NCBI RefSeq assembly: GCF_006334915.2
Contig: NZ_VDMA02000003.1
Location: 186,001-250,000, forward strand
Reading direction: 5' to 3'
Length of the DNA: 64,000 nucleotides
Source: Microbispora catharanthi
GTDB taxonomy: Bacteria; Actinomycetota; Actinomycetes; Streptosporangiales; Streptosporangiaceae
Shown here: piece after piece, positions 40,690 to 49,560 of the stretch
Numbering within the stretch: the first letter of the stretch is position 1
How the letters are laid out: each line of letters starts with the position of its first letter
Notes under the pieces: model-generated
The model's input: the letters and a program-made list of their open reading frames with translations, nothing else
Told to the model about the DNA's origin: nothing
Database searches by the model: none
Program-made: the position numbers and the translations under genes

Positions 40690-41853
40690 TTACTTGAGGA
40701 GCTGGCGGGCCATGACCATGCGCTGGATCTGGTTGGTGCCCTCGTAGATCTGGGTGATCTTGGCATCGCGCATCATGCGCTCGACCGGGAACTCCCGCGT
40801 GTAGCCGTACCCTCCCAGCAGCTGGACGGCGTCGACGGTGATCTCCATGGCGGCGTCGGAGGCGGCGCACTTGGCGGCACTGGAGAAGAACGTGAGGTCC
40901 TTGACCCGGGTGCCCTTCATGGCCAGCTCCGACTTGGCGGCGGCGGCGTAGGTGAGCTGGCGGGCGGCCTCCAGCTTCATCGCCATGTCGGCGAGCATGA
41001 ACTGCAGGCCCTGGAAGTCGGCGATCGGCTTGCCGAACTGCTTGCGCTCCTTGACGTATCCGAGCGCGTAGTCGAGCGCGCCCTGCGCGATGCCGAGCGC
41101 CTGGGCGGCGATCGTGATGCGGGTGTGGTCGAGCGTGGCCAGGGCGGTCTTGAACCCGGTGCCCGGCTCGCCGATCATCCGCGAGGCCGGGATGCGGACG
41201 TTCTCCAGGATGACCTGGCGCGTGGGCGAGCCCTTGATGCCGAGCTTCTTCTCCTTGGCCCCGAACGAGACGCCCTCGTCGTCCTTCTCCACCACGAACG
41301 CCGAGATGCCGCGGGCGCCGGCCGAGGGGTCGGTCACGGCCATGACCGTGTAGTACTCCGACACGCCCGCGTTGGTGATCCACATCTTGGTGCCGTTGAG
41401 CACGTAGTGGTCGCCGTCGCGCTCGGCCCTGGTCTTCATCGAGGCGGCGTCAGAGCCGGCCTCCGGCTCTGACAGGGCGTAGGAGAACATGCCCTCCCCG
41501 CGCGCCACGGGCGTCAGGTAGCGCTGCTTGAGCTCCTCGGACGCCGACAGCAGCAGCGGCACGGTGCCCAGCTTGTTGACGGCCGGGATCAGCGAGGACG
41601 AGGCGCACGCGCGGGCGACCTCCTCGATGACGATCACGGTAGCGAGCGCGTCGGCGCCCGCCCCGCCGTACGCCTCGGGGATGTGGACGGCGTGCAGGTC
41701 GGCCGCGACGAGGTCCTTGTAGACCTCCCAGGGGAACTCCTCGTTCTCGTCGGCCGCCGCGGCGCGCGGGGCGATCTTCTCGTCGGCGAGGGCCCGGACC
41801 GTTTCGCGGAGCATCTCGTGCTCCTCAGCGGGGGCGTAGAGAGGGAAGCTCAT
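40690..41853 (-). CDS. Acyl-CoA dehydrogenase; integration target
   Basis: FAD-dependent enzyme of 387 residues that oxidises acyl-CoA to enoyl-CoA in fatty-acid or branched-chain breakdown. Family signatures are seen: YALSEPEAGSDAASMKT and MWITNAGVSEYYTVMA (FAD/substrate region), the C-terminal QLLGGYGYTREFPVERMMRD and IYEGTNQIQRMVMARQLL. The ATG at 41853 begins the conserved MSFPLYAPAEEHEML; a longer frame upstream is non-homologous. Its last 66 bp form the right attachment repeat, so the 3' end now present was supplied by the integrated element and kept the protein intact. It is divergent from the UDP-glucose dehydrogenase gene. Confidence 0.93.
   Translation of the reverse strand: MSFPLYAPAEEHEMLRETVRALADEKIAPRAAAADENEEFPWEVYKDLVAADLHAVHIPEAYGGAGADALATVIVIEEVARACASSSLIPAVNKLGTVPLLLSASEELKQRYLTPVARGEGMFSYALSEPEAGSDAASMKTRAERDGDHYVLNGTKMWITNAGVSEYYTVMAVTDPSAGARGISAFVVEKDDEGVSFGAKEKKLGIKGSPTRQVILENVRIPASRMIGEPGTGFKTALATLDHTRITIAAQALGIAQGALDYALGYVKERKQFGKPIADFQGLQFMLADMAMKLEAARQLTYAAAAKSELAMKGTRVKDLTFFSSAAKCAASDAAMEITVDAVQLLGGYGYTREFPVERMMRDAKITQIYEGTNQIQRMVMARQLLK
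40691..40756. repeat. Right attachment site within the acyl-CoA dehydrogenase gene
   Basis: 66 bp, identical to 31973-32038, covering the last codons from the second base of the stop codon inward. The intact copy lies on the gene side of the integrase. Confidence 0.85.
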
Positions 41854-42079
41854 AGCGCCGATACTAGGACGTCCGACTAGAAAGTTACCAGTCAGTACGA
41901 CCCCCTCCTTGACACAACGCCCTGACAGGGGCGAGGAAGTGCTGGCCTGGCGTCGACCTGGCACGCCCAGAGCCGTACCGTGGGGGCCAAGGCGCTGGTT
42001 TGCCCAGGTGGCTCACAGGGCAGTTGACTGGGCCGGTACCATGCCAGATCACAAAGAGTCGGTAAGAGGGGAGCATGCC

Positions 42080-43393
42080 GTGCCGTACCGCCTCACTGTG
42101 CTGGGGACCGGATACCTGGGTGCTACGCACGCGGCGTGCATGGCCGAACTGGGCTTCGAAGTGCTCGGTCTTGACGTGGACCAGAGCAAGATCGAGCGAC
42201 TGCAGCGCGGCGAGTTGCCGATTCACGAGCCCGGCCTGCAGGAGCTCCTCCAACGCAACCTCGACTCGGGCAGGCTGCGCTTCACCACCTCCTACGAGGA
42301 GGTGGCGCAGTTCGGCGACGTCCACTTCATCTGTGTGGGCACGCCCCAGACGAAGGGCGGGTACGCCGCCGACGTCTCCTACCTCGACGCGGTCGTCGAG
42401 TCGCTGGCCCCCCACCTCGACCGCGAGTGCCTGGTCGTGGGCAAGTCCACGGTGCCGGTCGGCACCGCCGAGCGCCTCGCGGACAAGCTCGTACGGCTCT
42501 CGCCCGCCGGGATGCAGGTCGAGCTGGCCTGGAACCCCGAGTTCCTGCGTGAGGGCTTCGCCGTGCAGGACACGCTCCGCCCCGACCGGATCGTGCTCGG
42601 GGTCACCTCCGAGCGGGCCGAGAAGGTGCTGCGGGACGTCTACGCGCCCCTGGGCGAGGTCCCGATCGTGGTGACCGACTTCCCCACCGCCGAGCTGGTG
42701 AAGTCGGCCGCGAACGCGTTCCTGGCCACGAAGATCTCGTTCATCAACGCCATGGCCGAGGTCTGCGAGGCCGCCGGCGGCGACGTCACCCAGTTGTCGC
42801 AGGCGCTGTCGTACGACGAGCGGATCGGCGGCAGATACCTCAACGCCGGCCTCGGCTTCGGCGGCGGCTGCCTGCCCAAGGACATCAGGGCGTTCACGGC
42901 CAGGGCCGACGAGCTCGGCGCCCACCAGGCGCTCGCCTTCCTCCGCGAGGTCGACGAGATCAACCTGCGCCGCCGCGTCCGGACGGTCGACCTCACCCGC
43001 GACCTCCTGGGCGGGGCGTTCGACGGCCGCAGGGTCGCGGTGCTGGGAGCGGCGTTCAAACCCAACTCCGACGACATCCGCGACTCGCCTGCCCTCGACG
43101 TGGCCGTGAAGATCGCGGAGCAGGGCGGGCAGGTCACGGTCTACGATCCGGCCGCCCTGTCGAACGCGCGGGCGGCCCACCCCCACCTCGGGTACGCCGG
43201 GTCGGCCCTGGAGGCCGCACAGGGGGCCGAGGTCGTGCTGCTGCTCACCGAGTGGCAGGAGTTCGTCGCCCTCGACCCCGAGGAGCTGGGCACGGTCGTC
43301 ACCGCCCGCACGATCGTCGACGGCCGCAATGCCCTCGACGCGGACACCTGGCGCGAGGCTGGTTGGGACTACCGCGCCCTCGGCCGCCCCTGA
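42080..43393 (+). CDS. UDP-glucose 6-dehydrogenase
   Basis: Oxidises UDP-glucose to UDP-glucuronate in two NAD-dependent steps, supplying acidic sugar for surface polymers. The 437-residue protein has LTVLGTGYLGATHAACMAE (NAD fold), VGKSTVPVGTAERL, AWNPEFLREGFAV and the catalytic cysteine C264 in GFGGGCLPKDI, then AFKPNSDDIRDSPALDV in the UDP-binding domain. I chose a GTG at 42080 with AGGGGAG six bases upstream; an in-frame ATG at 42041 would add 13 residues. It stands divergent from the acyl-CoA dehydrogenase. It fits functionally with the glycosyltransferases in the window, though it is not in an operon with them. Confidence 0.93.
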   Translation: MPYRLTVLGTGYLGATHAACMAELGFEVLGLDVDQSKIERLQRGELPIHEPGLQELLQRNLDSGRLRFTTSYEEVAQFGDVHFICVGTPQTKGGYAADVSYLDAVVESLAPHLDRECLVVGKSTVPVGTAERLADKLVRLSPAGMQVELAWNPEFLREGFAVQDTLRPDRIVLGVTSERAEKVLRDVYAPLGEVPIVVTDFPTAELVKSAANAFLATKISFINAMAEVCEAAGGDVTQLSQALSYDERIGGRYLNAGLGFGGGCLPKDIRAFTARADELGAHQALAFLREVDEINLRRRVRTVDLTRDLLGGAFDGRRVAVLGAAFKPNSDDIRDSPALDVAVKIAEQGGQVTVYDPAALSNARAAHPHLGYAGSALEAAQGAEVVLLLTEWQEFVALDPEELGTVVTARTIVDGRNALDADTWREAGWDYRALGRP

Positions 43394-43474
43394 TCTCCCC
43401 GCCGACCACGCCGACCCCGCCGACCTCACCGGCCGTGCTTGCCCAGGTATGGCCGGGGCGGTCGAGGAGCGCCG

Positions 43475-44074
43475 TCATTCCGCCCTGAGCCGGACAAGGG
43501 GCAGGAAGACGTCGTCGACGATCTCGGCGATGACATCCTCGGAGACCGGTCGCCCGGTCATCAGGAGTTCGTGACGGATCAGGTCGACCGGCAGGTCCGC
43601 CAGCCGCGCGGTGATGCGCCGAGGGTCGATCTCCCCGCGCGCGGCGGCGCGGTCGAGGACCTGCTCCATCAGGCGGGGTCCCCCGCGCTCCGCCAGGAGC
43701 CGCTCCCGCAGGTCGGCCAAGGTGGAGTCGGTCTCCGCGAAGTATTCGCTCATCTGCATGCTCATCACCACCGCCAACTCGCCGCGCCGCTCCGACATCC
43801 AGCGCAGCAGGGCCACGAGGTCGTCGCGGAGAGAACCGGTGTCGGGCACCGCGAACGGGTCCTTCCGGCCGTAGTGGCCGATCGCGGCTATCGCCAGGTC
43901 TGCCCGGCTGGCCCAACGGCGGTAGACGACCGGCCGGCTGGTCTGGGCGCGTGCGGCCACGCCCTCGAACGTGAAGCCGCCATAGCCGACGCTGACCAGT
44001 TCGTCCCAGGCGGCGTCCAGCAACGCCTCCTCCAACTCGGCCCCGCGCCGCCGGCTTGCGGTCTTCTCTGGCAC
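43475..44074 (-). CDS. TetR-family repressor of the adjacent MFS exporter
   Basis: A 199-residue regulator with an N-terminal helix-turn-helix (LLDAAWDELVSVGYGGFTFE, then VAARAQTSRPVVYRRWASRADL) and a C-terminal helical domain. It is divergent from the MFS gene at 44171, and the 96 bp between them hold two copies of an 18-bp partly palindromic sequence, the probable operators. The regulator therefore likely represses both itself and the exporter until a substrate binds. The ATG at 44074 follows a GGGGGAG stretch. Confidence 0.9.
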   Translation of the reverse strand: MPEKTASRRRGAELEEALLDAAWDELVSVGYGGFTFEGVAARAQTSRPVVYRRWASRADLAIAAIGHYGRKDPFAVPDTGSLRDDLVALLRWMSERRGELAVVMSMQMSEYFAETDSTLADLRERLLAERGGPRLMEQVLDRAAARGEIDPRRITARLADLPVDLIRHELLMTGRPVSEDVIAEIVDDVFLPLVRLRAE

Positions 44075-44086
44075 GACTCCCCCTCA

Positions 44087-44149
44087 AGATACACGAGTGC
44101 ATCTTATTGACGACACGACGTCCGGTCGATTAGATACACGAGTGCATCT
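44087..44149. promoter_or_regulatory. Twin TetR operators
   Basis: AGATACACGAGTGCATCT occurs at 44087-44104 and again at 44132-44149, exactly 45 bp apart. Each copy is an imperfect palindrome (AGATRCAC...GTGYATCT). They lie in the 96-bp gap between the divergent TetR and MFS genes and would cover both promoters. Confidence 0.85.
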
Positions 44150-44170
44150 AATTATCGTCCGGAGGTCACC

Positions 44171-45598
44171 GTGAGCGCCTTGCGGCCATCCCTCGCCCGG
44201 GAACGCCTCGACCCGGGATTCGTCCGGCTCTCGCTCGTCATGCTGACCGGCGCCCTCGCCGTCGTCTTCGACACGACGATCGTCAACATCGCACTGGAGA
44301 CCCTGGGACGGCAACTGCGCGTGCCGGTCTCGACCGTCCAGTGGATCACCACGGGCTACCTGCTCGCCCTCGGCATGGCGGTGCCGACGACGAACTGGCT
44401 GACCGGCCGTTTCGGCGGCAAGAAGGTCTGGCTGGCCGCGCTCGCGCTCTTCCTGGCCGGATCCGTCGGCGCGAGCCTCGCCCCGGACGCGACGACCCTG
44501 ATCGTCTGCCGGGTGGTGCAGGGCGCGGGCGGCGGTCTCATGCTGCCCGTCATGCAGACGCTCCTGGTCCAGGCCGCGAACGGGCGTTCACTCGGCCGCG
44601 CCACGGCGGTCATCGCGCTGCCCGCCCTGTTGGGCCCGGTGCTCGGCCCGGTCCTCGGCGGCCTGATCGTCCAGCACCTCACCTGGCGCTGGATCTTCTG
44701 GGTCAACGTGCCGTTCTGCCTGGCCGGGCTCGCGCTGGCCTGGCGCTTCATGCCCTCGGGGGAACGCGACCGCGACGCGGCGCTCGACTGGATCGGCCTG
44801 GCCCTGCTGTGCCCGGGCATCGCCGCGATCATCTTCGGGCTCTCCCGGGTCGGCGCCGGCGGCGGCTTCGGCCACGCCGAGGTGCTCCTGCCGCTCGTCG
44901 CGGGCGCCACGCTCGTCGCCTGCTTCGCCGTACGAGCGCTCAGGACGGACGGCACACCGCTCGTCGACGTGCGACTGCTGGGGAACTCCTCGTTCAGTGC
45001 GGCGAGCGCGTTGATGTTCCTGTCGGGCTTCGTCCTGTACGGCGCGATGCTGCTGATCCCGCTCTACTTCCAGCAGGTGGGCGGCCGGGACGCGCTCACG
45101 GCCGGCATCCTGCTCGCCCCGCAGGGCATAGGCGTGCTGCTGAGCAGGGGACCGGCCGGCACGCTCACCGACCGCCTGGGCGCGCGCCCGGTCACGGCCG
45201 TGGGCCTGGCGGTCACGGCGCTGGGGACGCTGCCGTTCGCCTGGGCCGGACCGGGCATCGAGACGTGGTGGCTCGTCGCCGCGCTGGTCGTGCGCGGCAT
45301 CGGCCTCGGCGCGGTGACGATTCCCATCATGACCAGCGCGTACGAGGGACTCGCCCGCGACCGGGTGCCGCATGCCAGCGTGATCACGAGGACCCTGCAG
45401 CAGATCGGCGGCTCGTTCGGCACCGCCGTGCTGGCCGTGGTCCTCAACAGCGAACTCGCCCGTCATCCCGGCGGGCCGCCGGACGCCGCGGCGGCCTTCG
45501 GCCACACGTTCTGGTGGTCCGTCGGCTTCACGGTGCTCGCACTGGCCGTGTCGGCGTGGCTGCCCTCCCGGCTCACCCGCCGCGCGACGGGTCGCTGA
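44171..45598 (+). CDS. MFS drug exporter, DHA2 (EmrB/QacA) type
   Basis: Inner-membrane proton-coupled exporter of 475 residues with about 14 hydrophobic helices. FDTTIVNIALETLGRQL follows helix 1, NWLTGRFGGKKVWL is motif A, and RVVQGAGGGLMLPV and LLGPVLGPVLGGLIVQ (motif C) mark the antiporter group. The GTG at 44171 has GGAGG seven bases upstream. It is controlled in all likelihood by the divergent TetR protein through the twin operators. The substrate is unknown, but such pairs usually answer to the exported drug. Confidence 0.92.
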   Translation: MSALRPSLARERLDPGFVRLSLVMLTGALAVVFDTTIVNIALETLGRQLRVPVSTVQWITTGYLLALGMAVPTTNWLTGRFGGKKVWLAALALFLAGSVGASLAPDATTLIVCRVVQGAGGGLMLPVMQTLLVQAANGRSLGRATAVIALPALLGPVLGPVLGGLIVQHLTWRWIFWVNVPFCLAGLALAWRFMPSGERDRDAALDWIGLALLCPGIAAIIFGLSRVGAGGGFGHAEVLLPLVAGATLVACFAVRALRTDGTPLVDVRLLGNSSFSAASALMFLSGFVLYGAMLLIPLYFQQVGGRDALTAGILLAPQGIGVLLSRGPAGTLTDRLGARPVTAVGLAVTALGTLPFAWAGPGIETWWLVAALVVRGIGLGAVTIPIMTSAYEGLARDRVPHASVITRTLQQIGGSFGTAVLAVVLNSELARHPGGPPDAAAAFGHTFWWSVGFTVLALAVSAWLPSRLTRRATGR

Positions 45599-45627
45599 CC
45601 GCGCCGGGTCTACCGACCGAGCTGTGC

Positions 45628-46131
45628 CTACTGACCGAGTTGGGCCGCCTCTGCGCGCAGGCGCTCGCCCTTGGCGTGGGCCTGGTCTCGCAGAGTGTCC
45701 TGGAACTCCTCCATCCGCCGCCGCAGCCCCTCGTCCGACGCCGCCAGGATCCGTACGGCGAGCAGCCCCGCGTTGCGGGCCCCGCCGACGGCGACGGTCG
45801 CCACGGGCACCCCGGCCGGCATCTGGACGATCGACAGCAGCGAGTCCATGCCGTCCAGATACTTCAGCGGCACCGGGACGCCGATCACGGGCAGCGGGGT
45901 GACCGAGGCCAGCATGCCCGGCAGGTGGGCCGCGCCGCCCGCACCCGCGATGATCACCTTCAGTCCGCGCCCGGCGGCGCGGGAGCCGTACTCGATCATC
46001 TCCGCGGGCATGCGGTGCGCCGACACCACGTCGGCCTCGAAGGACACGCCGAATTCCGCGACGGCCTCGGCGGCCTGCCGCATCACCGGCCAGTCCGAGT
46101 CGCTCCCCATGACGATCCCGACGTCAGGCAT
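45628..46131 (-). CDS. purE: N5-carboxyaminoimidazole ribonucleotide mutase (PurE, class I)
   Basis: Moves the carboxyl group of N5-CAIR to C4 of the ring in de novo purine synthesis. The 167-residue protein has [13 protein letters not shown] (phosphate-binding loop with the S-D-S-D pattern), SAHRMPAEM with the catalytic histidine, [14 protein letters not shown] and [22 protein letters not shown]. It overlaps the end of purK by 8 bp (start at 46131, purK stop at 46124), so the two subunits of the two-step route are translated together. Confidence 0.97.
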   Translation of the reverse strand: MPDVGIVMGSDSDWPVMRQAAEAVAEFGVSFEADVVSAHRMPAEMIEYGSRAAGRGLKVIIAGAGGAAHLPGMLASVTPLPVIGVPVPLKYLDGMDSLLSIVQMPAGVPVATVAVGGARNAGLLAVRILAASDEGLRRRMEEFQDTLRDQAHAKGERLRAEAAQLGQ

Positions 46132-47290
46132 CCACAGGTCCTCTCAGGCAGGTGACGGCGTGGTGAGCGCGGGCCCGCACCTCGTCGAGGTCGGTCCCGA
46201 GGGCGGTGACGTGCCCGATCTTGCGGCCGGGCCGGACGTCCTTGCCGTAGAAGTGAATCTTGATGCCCGGGTCGTTGGCCATCACGTGCTCATACCGGGA
46301 GTACACGTCGGGGTCGGGCCCGCCGAGCAGGTTGGCCATGACGACGACCGGCGCGGTCATCGACGGCGACCCGAGCGGCAGATTGAGCACGGCCCGCAGG
46401 TGCTGCTCGAACTGCGAGGTGCGGGCACCCTCGATCGTCCAGTGGCCGCTGTTGTGGGGGCGCATGGCCAGCTCGTTGACCACGAGCCCGGACTTCGTGA
46501 CGAACATCTCGACCGCGAGGAGCCCGGTCACGCCGAGGTCGCGGGCGATCGTGAGCGCGACACGCTGGGCGTCCGCCGCCGCCTCCTCACCCAGGCCGGG
46601 GGCGGGCGCGATGACCTCGACGCAGATGCCGTCCTTCTGCACGGTCTCGACCACGGGGTAGCTGACGCCCTGGCCGTGCGCGGACCGGGCCACCAGCACG
46701 GCGACCTCCCGCTCGAACGGGACGAACGCCTCGGCCAGCAGGGCCACACCGGTGCCGAGCACCTCGCGCGCCTCGTCGGGGGTCTCGCAGACCCACACGC
46801 CCCGGCCGTCGTAGCCGCCACGCACGGCCTTCAGCACGACCGGCCAGCCGTGCTCCTCGGCGAACGTCTCCACACCGGCCAGGTCCTCGACGCGGGCCCA
46901 GGCCGGGCAGGGCGCGCCGATCTCGGTGAGCCGCTCCCGCATGACCGCCTTGTCCTGCGCGTGGACCAGGGCGTCCGCCCCGGGATGTACGGCGTGGCCG
47001 TCGGCGGTCAGGGCCCGGATGTGCTCGGTCGGCACGTGCTCGTGGTCGAAGGTGACGGCGTCGCACCCCTTCGCGAACTCCCGGAGATCGGCGAGGTCGC
47101 GGTAGTCGCCGAGCCGGGTGTCCACGATCACCTTGGCGGCGCTCTCGTCACGGGTGTTCGCGAGCACGCGCAGGTCGATGCCGAGCGCGATCGCGGCCTG
47201 CTGCGTCATCCTCGCCAGCTGGCCCGCGCCGACCATGCCCACCACGGGCGCGGTCACGGGTCCGGAAGGGGGAACGTTCGAGCTGTTCAC
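46124..47290 (-). CDS. purK: N5-carboxyaminoimidazole ribonucleotide synthase (PurK)
   Basis: ATP-grasp enzyme of 388 residues that makes N5-CAIR from AIR, bicarbonate and [21 protein letters not shown] is the N-terminal nucleotide/AIR site; [34 protein letters not shown] and [12 protein letters not shown] are the ATP-grasp and substrate blocks. It is followed by the overlapping purE gene and preceded by a lipoprotein gene 36 bp upstream on the same strand. Confidence 0.97.
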   Translation of the reverse strand: MNSSNVPPSGPVTAPVVGMVGAGQLARMTQQAAIALGIDLRVLANTRDESAAKVIVDTRLGDYRDLADLREFAKGCDAVTFDHEHVPTEHIRALTADGHAVHPGADALVHAQDKAVMRERLTEIGAPCPAWARVEDLAGVETFAEEHGWPVVLKAVRGGYDGRGVWVCETPDEAREVLGTGVALLAEAFVPFEREVAVLVARSAHGQGVSYPVVETVQKDGICVEVIAPAPGLGEEAAADAQRVALTIARDLGVTGLLAVEMFVTKSGLVVNELAMRPHNSGHWTIEGARTSQFEQHLRAVLNLPLGSPSMTAPVVVMANLLGGPDPDVYSRYEHVMANDPGIKIHFYGKDVRPGRKIGHVTALGTDLDEVRARAHHAVTCLRGPVDA

Positions 47291-47325
47291 GACAGGTCAG
47301 CCTACCTATTGCGCGAGGAAAACCG

Positions 47326-48312
47326 TCAGCCGGAGCCCTCGGCGAGATCGGCGAGGACCCGGCGCATGCCGACCGTCGTCATCGTGGTGTCCTTCGCCAC
47401 CCTGGTGGCCAGCACAAGGATCTCGCTGCCGGTGACGGTCGTGGCCGCGCCACCCGTGAAGGCGCGTACGTCGGCGGCCCGGTAGCGGGGATGGACGAGG
47501 GAGTGACGGCCCGAGCCCGGCTTCTGGGTGAAGACGACGCGCAGCGCGTGGAACACCAGCGACCCGCCGCCGGGCAGCGCGAGCGCGCGGGCCGGTCCCT
47601 CGATGCGCACGTCGGTGGACAGGTGATCGGGACGGACTCTGCCGGGGGCGCGGACCAGTTCCGCGAGAAGGCGGCGCATGGGATCGCCGGAGGCGAAGCG
47701 CACCCCGCTGACCCCGTTCCCGTTCACTCCGGCGGGATCGGTCAGGAACGCGACGTGCCGGGTGGGCGCGAGCCGCGCCCCGACGGCCGCGTCCGGGTCG
47801 GCCGCGGCGTCGATCGCCTCGCCGTCCACGCCGCCCTCCACCGCGGGCGCCTTGCCGACGAGCGGGATCGGCCCGGCCCCGAGCCGCCATCGGCCGTCCG
47901 CCCGTACGAAGACGAAGTAGGCCGGCTCGGGCTTGCGGGCGAGCACGGCGAACCAGGCGCCGTCCTCGCCGTCCTCCCGGGCGGGCAGCAGGAACTCCGG
48001 ATCCCGATAGGCACGGAAGGCGGGCGCCGGGCGGCCCTCGCGGGCGGCCGCGCAGACGCGGCTCCCGACGGTGCTCTCCACACCGGTCGTGAGCTGCTCG
48101 ATCTCGGCGCAGTCCCGGTCCTTCCAGGAGCCGGACAGGTCGCCGAGGCCGTCGAAGGCCGCCTGTGCTTCGGCCGCGGTGATCTCGACCGTCGCCGGGG
48201 ACGTGGCGCCCGGCTCGGCCGGGGTCTCGCGTACGCCCTCGGTCCCACACCCCGCGAGCAGGGCGAGGCCGAGACCGAGGGCCGTGAGTCTGCGCAACAC
48301 GAGAAAGGCCAC
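47326..48312 (-). CDS. Lipoprotein of unknown function
   Basis: A 328-residue secreted protein. The signal peptide ends in the lipobox LLAGC (cysteine at about 22), so it should be anchored to the outer face of the membrane. The mature part is acidic, Ala/Gly/Pro-rich and shows two loosely similar halves of alpha/beta character. No enzymatic motif was found. Similar unassigned lipoproteins are common in actinobacteria. It lies just upstream of purK on the same strand and might share transcription, although no functional link is evident. Confidence 0.72.
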   Translation of the reverse strand: MAFLVLRRLTALGLGLALLAGCGTEGVRETPAEPGATSPATVEITAAEAQAAFDGLGDLSGSWKDRDCAEIEQLTTGVESTVGSRVCAAAREGRPAPAFRAYRDPEFLLPAREDGEDGAWFAVLARKPEPAYFVFVRADGRWRLGAGPIPLVGKAPAVEGGVDGEAIDAAADPDAAVGARLAPTRHVAFLTDPAGVNGNGVSGVRFASGDPMRRLLAELVRAPGRVRPDHLSTDVRIEGPARALALPGGGSLVFHALRVVFTQKPGSGRHSLVHPRYRAADVRAFTGGAATTVTGSEILVLATRVAKDTTMTTVGMRRVLADLAEGSG

Positions 48313-48339
48313 CCCTCCAGAACGCGCACGTCCCCGAAC

Positions 48340-48500
48340 AAATTGACTTCCCCCCGCCTAAAGGCGGGGGATTCCCGCCCTCACGGGCTGGGCTTCCTGT
48401 TTCAACGCCGACCGCATCCGGGAGGACCCGGAATGACTCACGTCAGCTCCGCAGGCGGACACCGCTCGACCAGCGGCCAGGATGTTCTTGGCGGCGTTGA
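48340..48500 (-). ncRNA. Predicted omega RNA (reRNA) region and right end of the TnpB element
   Basis: In TnpB systems the guide RNA comes from the 3' end of the gene and the element's right end. Here the last 140 bp of the gene and the bases after it contain hairpins, notably CCCCCGCCTTTAGGCGGGGG (minus strand, 48351-48370), spanning the stop codon, and a GCCC...GGGC stem just before it. Sequence 3' of the hairpin (about 48349 downward on the minus strand) would be the guide. Boundaries are estimates. Confidence 0.45.
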
Positions 48501-49560
48501 CGTCCCGGTCGTGCCGGGTGCCGCAGTCCGGGCACGTCCAGTGCCGGGAGGACAGGGACAGCGTGGCGAGCAGGTGCCCGCACGCGCTGCACGTCTTCGA
48601 GCTGGGATACCAGCGGTCGATCACGACCAGGTGCCGCCCGGCACGTGCGGCTTTGTACTCCAGTTGACGGCAGAACTCCCCCCACCCGCAGTCGGAGATC
48701 GCCCGTGCCAGGCGGCGGTTGCGGACCATCCCTTTGACGTTGAGATCCTCGATCACGATCAGGTCGTGGTCGCGGACCAGCCGGGTGGAGGTGCGGTGCA
48801 GGAAGTCGGCGCGGGCGTCCCGCACCTTGGCGTGGGCGCGGGCGACCTTCACCCTGGCCTTGGCCCGGTTGCTGCTGCCGCGCTGCTTGCGGGCCATCCT
48901 GCGCTGGTAGCGGGCCAGATTGCGGGCCTTGCGCTCCAGATGGCGCGGGTTGGGGATCTTCTCCCCGGTGGACAGGACGGCGAAGTCGCTCACGCCGAGG
49001 TCGACCCCGACCTCCGATCCGGTGGCCGGCGCCGGCTCGGCCTCGTTCTCGGTCTCCACGGCAAAGGAGGCATACCAGCGGCCGTCGGAGTCTCTGGAGA
49101 CGGTCACCGTGGTCGGGCTGATCGTGGCGGGGTCGATTTCGGGCCAGGACCACACGAAGTCGATCGGGTCGTCCATCTTCGCCAGGTGCAGTCGCCCGTC
49201 GCGCCAGCGGAACGCCGAGCGGGTGTAGGTGGCGGACTTGCGGCCGTGACGGGACTTGAACCGCGGGTATTTGGCGCGCCCTGCGAAGAAGTTCACGAAC
49301 GCCGTGTGCTGGTGCCGCAACGCCTGCTGCAAGGGGACGCTCGACACTTCGTACAGGAAGTCGTGGCCGCCGTCGCGTTTCAACTCGGTCAGATACCGGT
49401 CGGTCTGGGCGTAGGAGGTTGTCACGCCCTCTGCGCGGTAGCGGGCCTGCCGCCATGCCAGGACGATGTTCCAGACCAGGCGTACGCAACCGAACGTACG
49501 GTTCAGCACCGCTGCTTGTTCGGCGGTGGGGTAGACCCGCACCTTGTAGGCCGTACGCAT
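48358..49560 (-). CDS. tnpB: TnpB-type RNA-guided nuclease (IS200/IS605 OrfB), solitary
   Basis: A 400-residue protein of the OrfB/TnpB family. The RuvC-like catalytic residues are present: D187 in GVDLGVSDFAVL, E271 in LIVIEDLNVKGM and D353 in HDRDVNAAKNIL. The zinc ribbon has C324-x2-C327 and C343-x2-C346. The N-terminal KVRVYPTAEQAAVLNRTFG and the YPRFKSR block are family hallmarks. Length is normal and no frameshift is seen, so it is probably active. No TnpA (Y1 transposase) gene adjoins it, so the unit belongs to the OrfB-only (IS1341-like) group and depends on a transposase elsewhere or is domesticated. It lies between a lipoprotein gene and gtrA. Confidence 0.92.
   Translation of the reverse strand: MRTAYKVRVYPTAEQAAVLNRTFGCVRLVWNIVLAWRQARYRAEGVTTSYAQTDRYLTELKRDGGHDFLYEVSSVPLQQALRHQHTAFVNFFAGRAKYPRFKSRHGRKSATYTRSAFRWRDGRLHLAKMDDPIDFVWSWPEIDPATISPTTVTVSRDSDGRWYASFAVETENEAEPAPATGSEVGVDLGVSDFAVLSTGEKIPNPRHLERKARNLARYQRRMARKQRGSSNRAKARVKVARAHAKVRDARADFLHRTSTRLVRDHDLIVIEDLNVKGMVRNRRLARAISDCGWGEFCRQLEYKAARAGRHLVVIDRWYPSSKTCSACGHLLATLSLSSRHWTCPDCGTRHDRDVNAAKNILAAGRAVSACGADVSHSGSSRMRSALKQEAQPVRAGIPRL

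Larger units (their letters stand above)
31973..40756. mobile_element. Decayed AICE-like integrative element with beta-galactosidase cargo
   Basis: Bounded by 66-bp direct repeats, about 8.7 kb apart. The right end carries an intact tyrosine integrase and an excisionase next to the attR-side repeat. Inside are an N-terminally truncated RepSA-type replication protein, a truncated FtsK/TraB-type transfer ATPase on the opposite strand, a frameshifted DUF2637 gene and a secreted GH2 enzyme. Both ends also share a 30-bp repeat. Int and Xis look functional, but replication and transfer genes are broken, so the element could at most excise or be mobilised. Integration into a protein-coding gene instead of a tRNA gene is unusual for this element class. 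Confidence 0.75.

Noticed and set aside
40444..40690. tRNA gene as attachment site
   Set aside because: No cloverleaf or tRNA-like sequence was found at either element end; the repeat is the coding end of acyl-CoA dehydrogenase.
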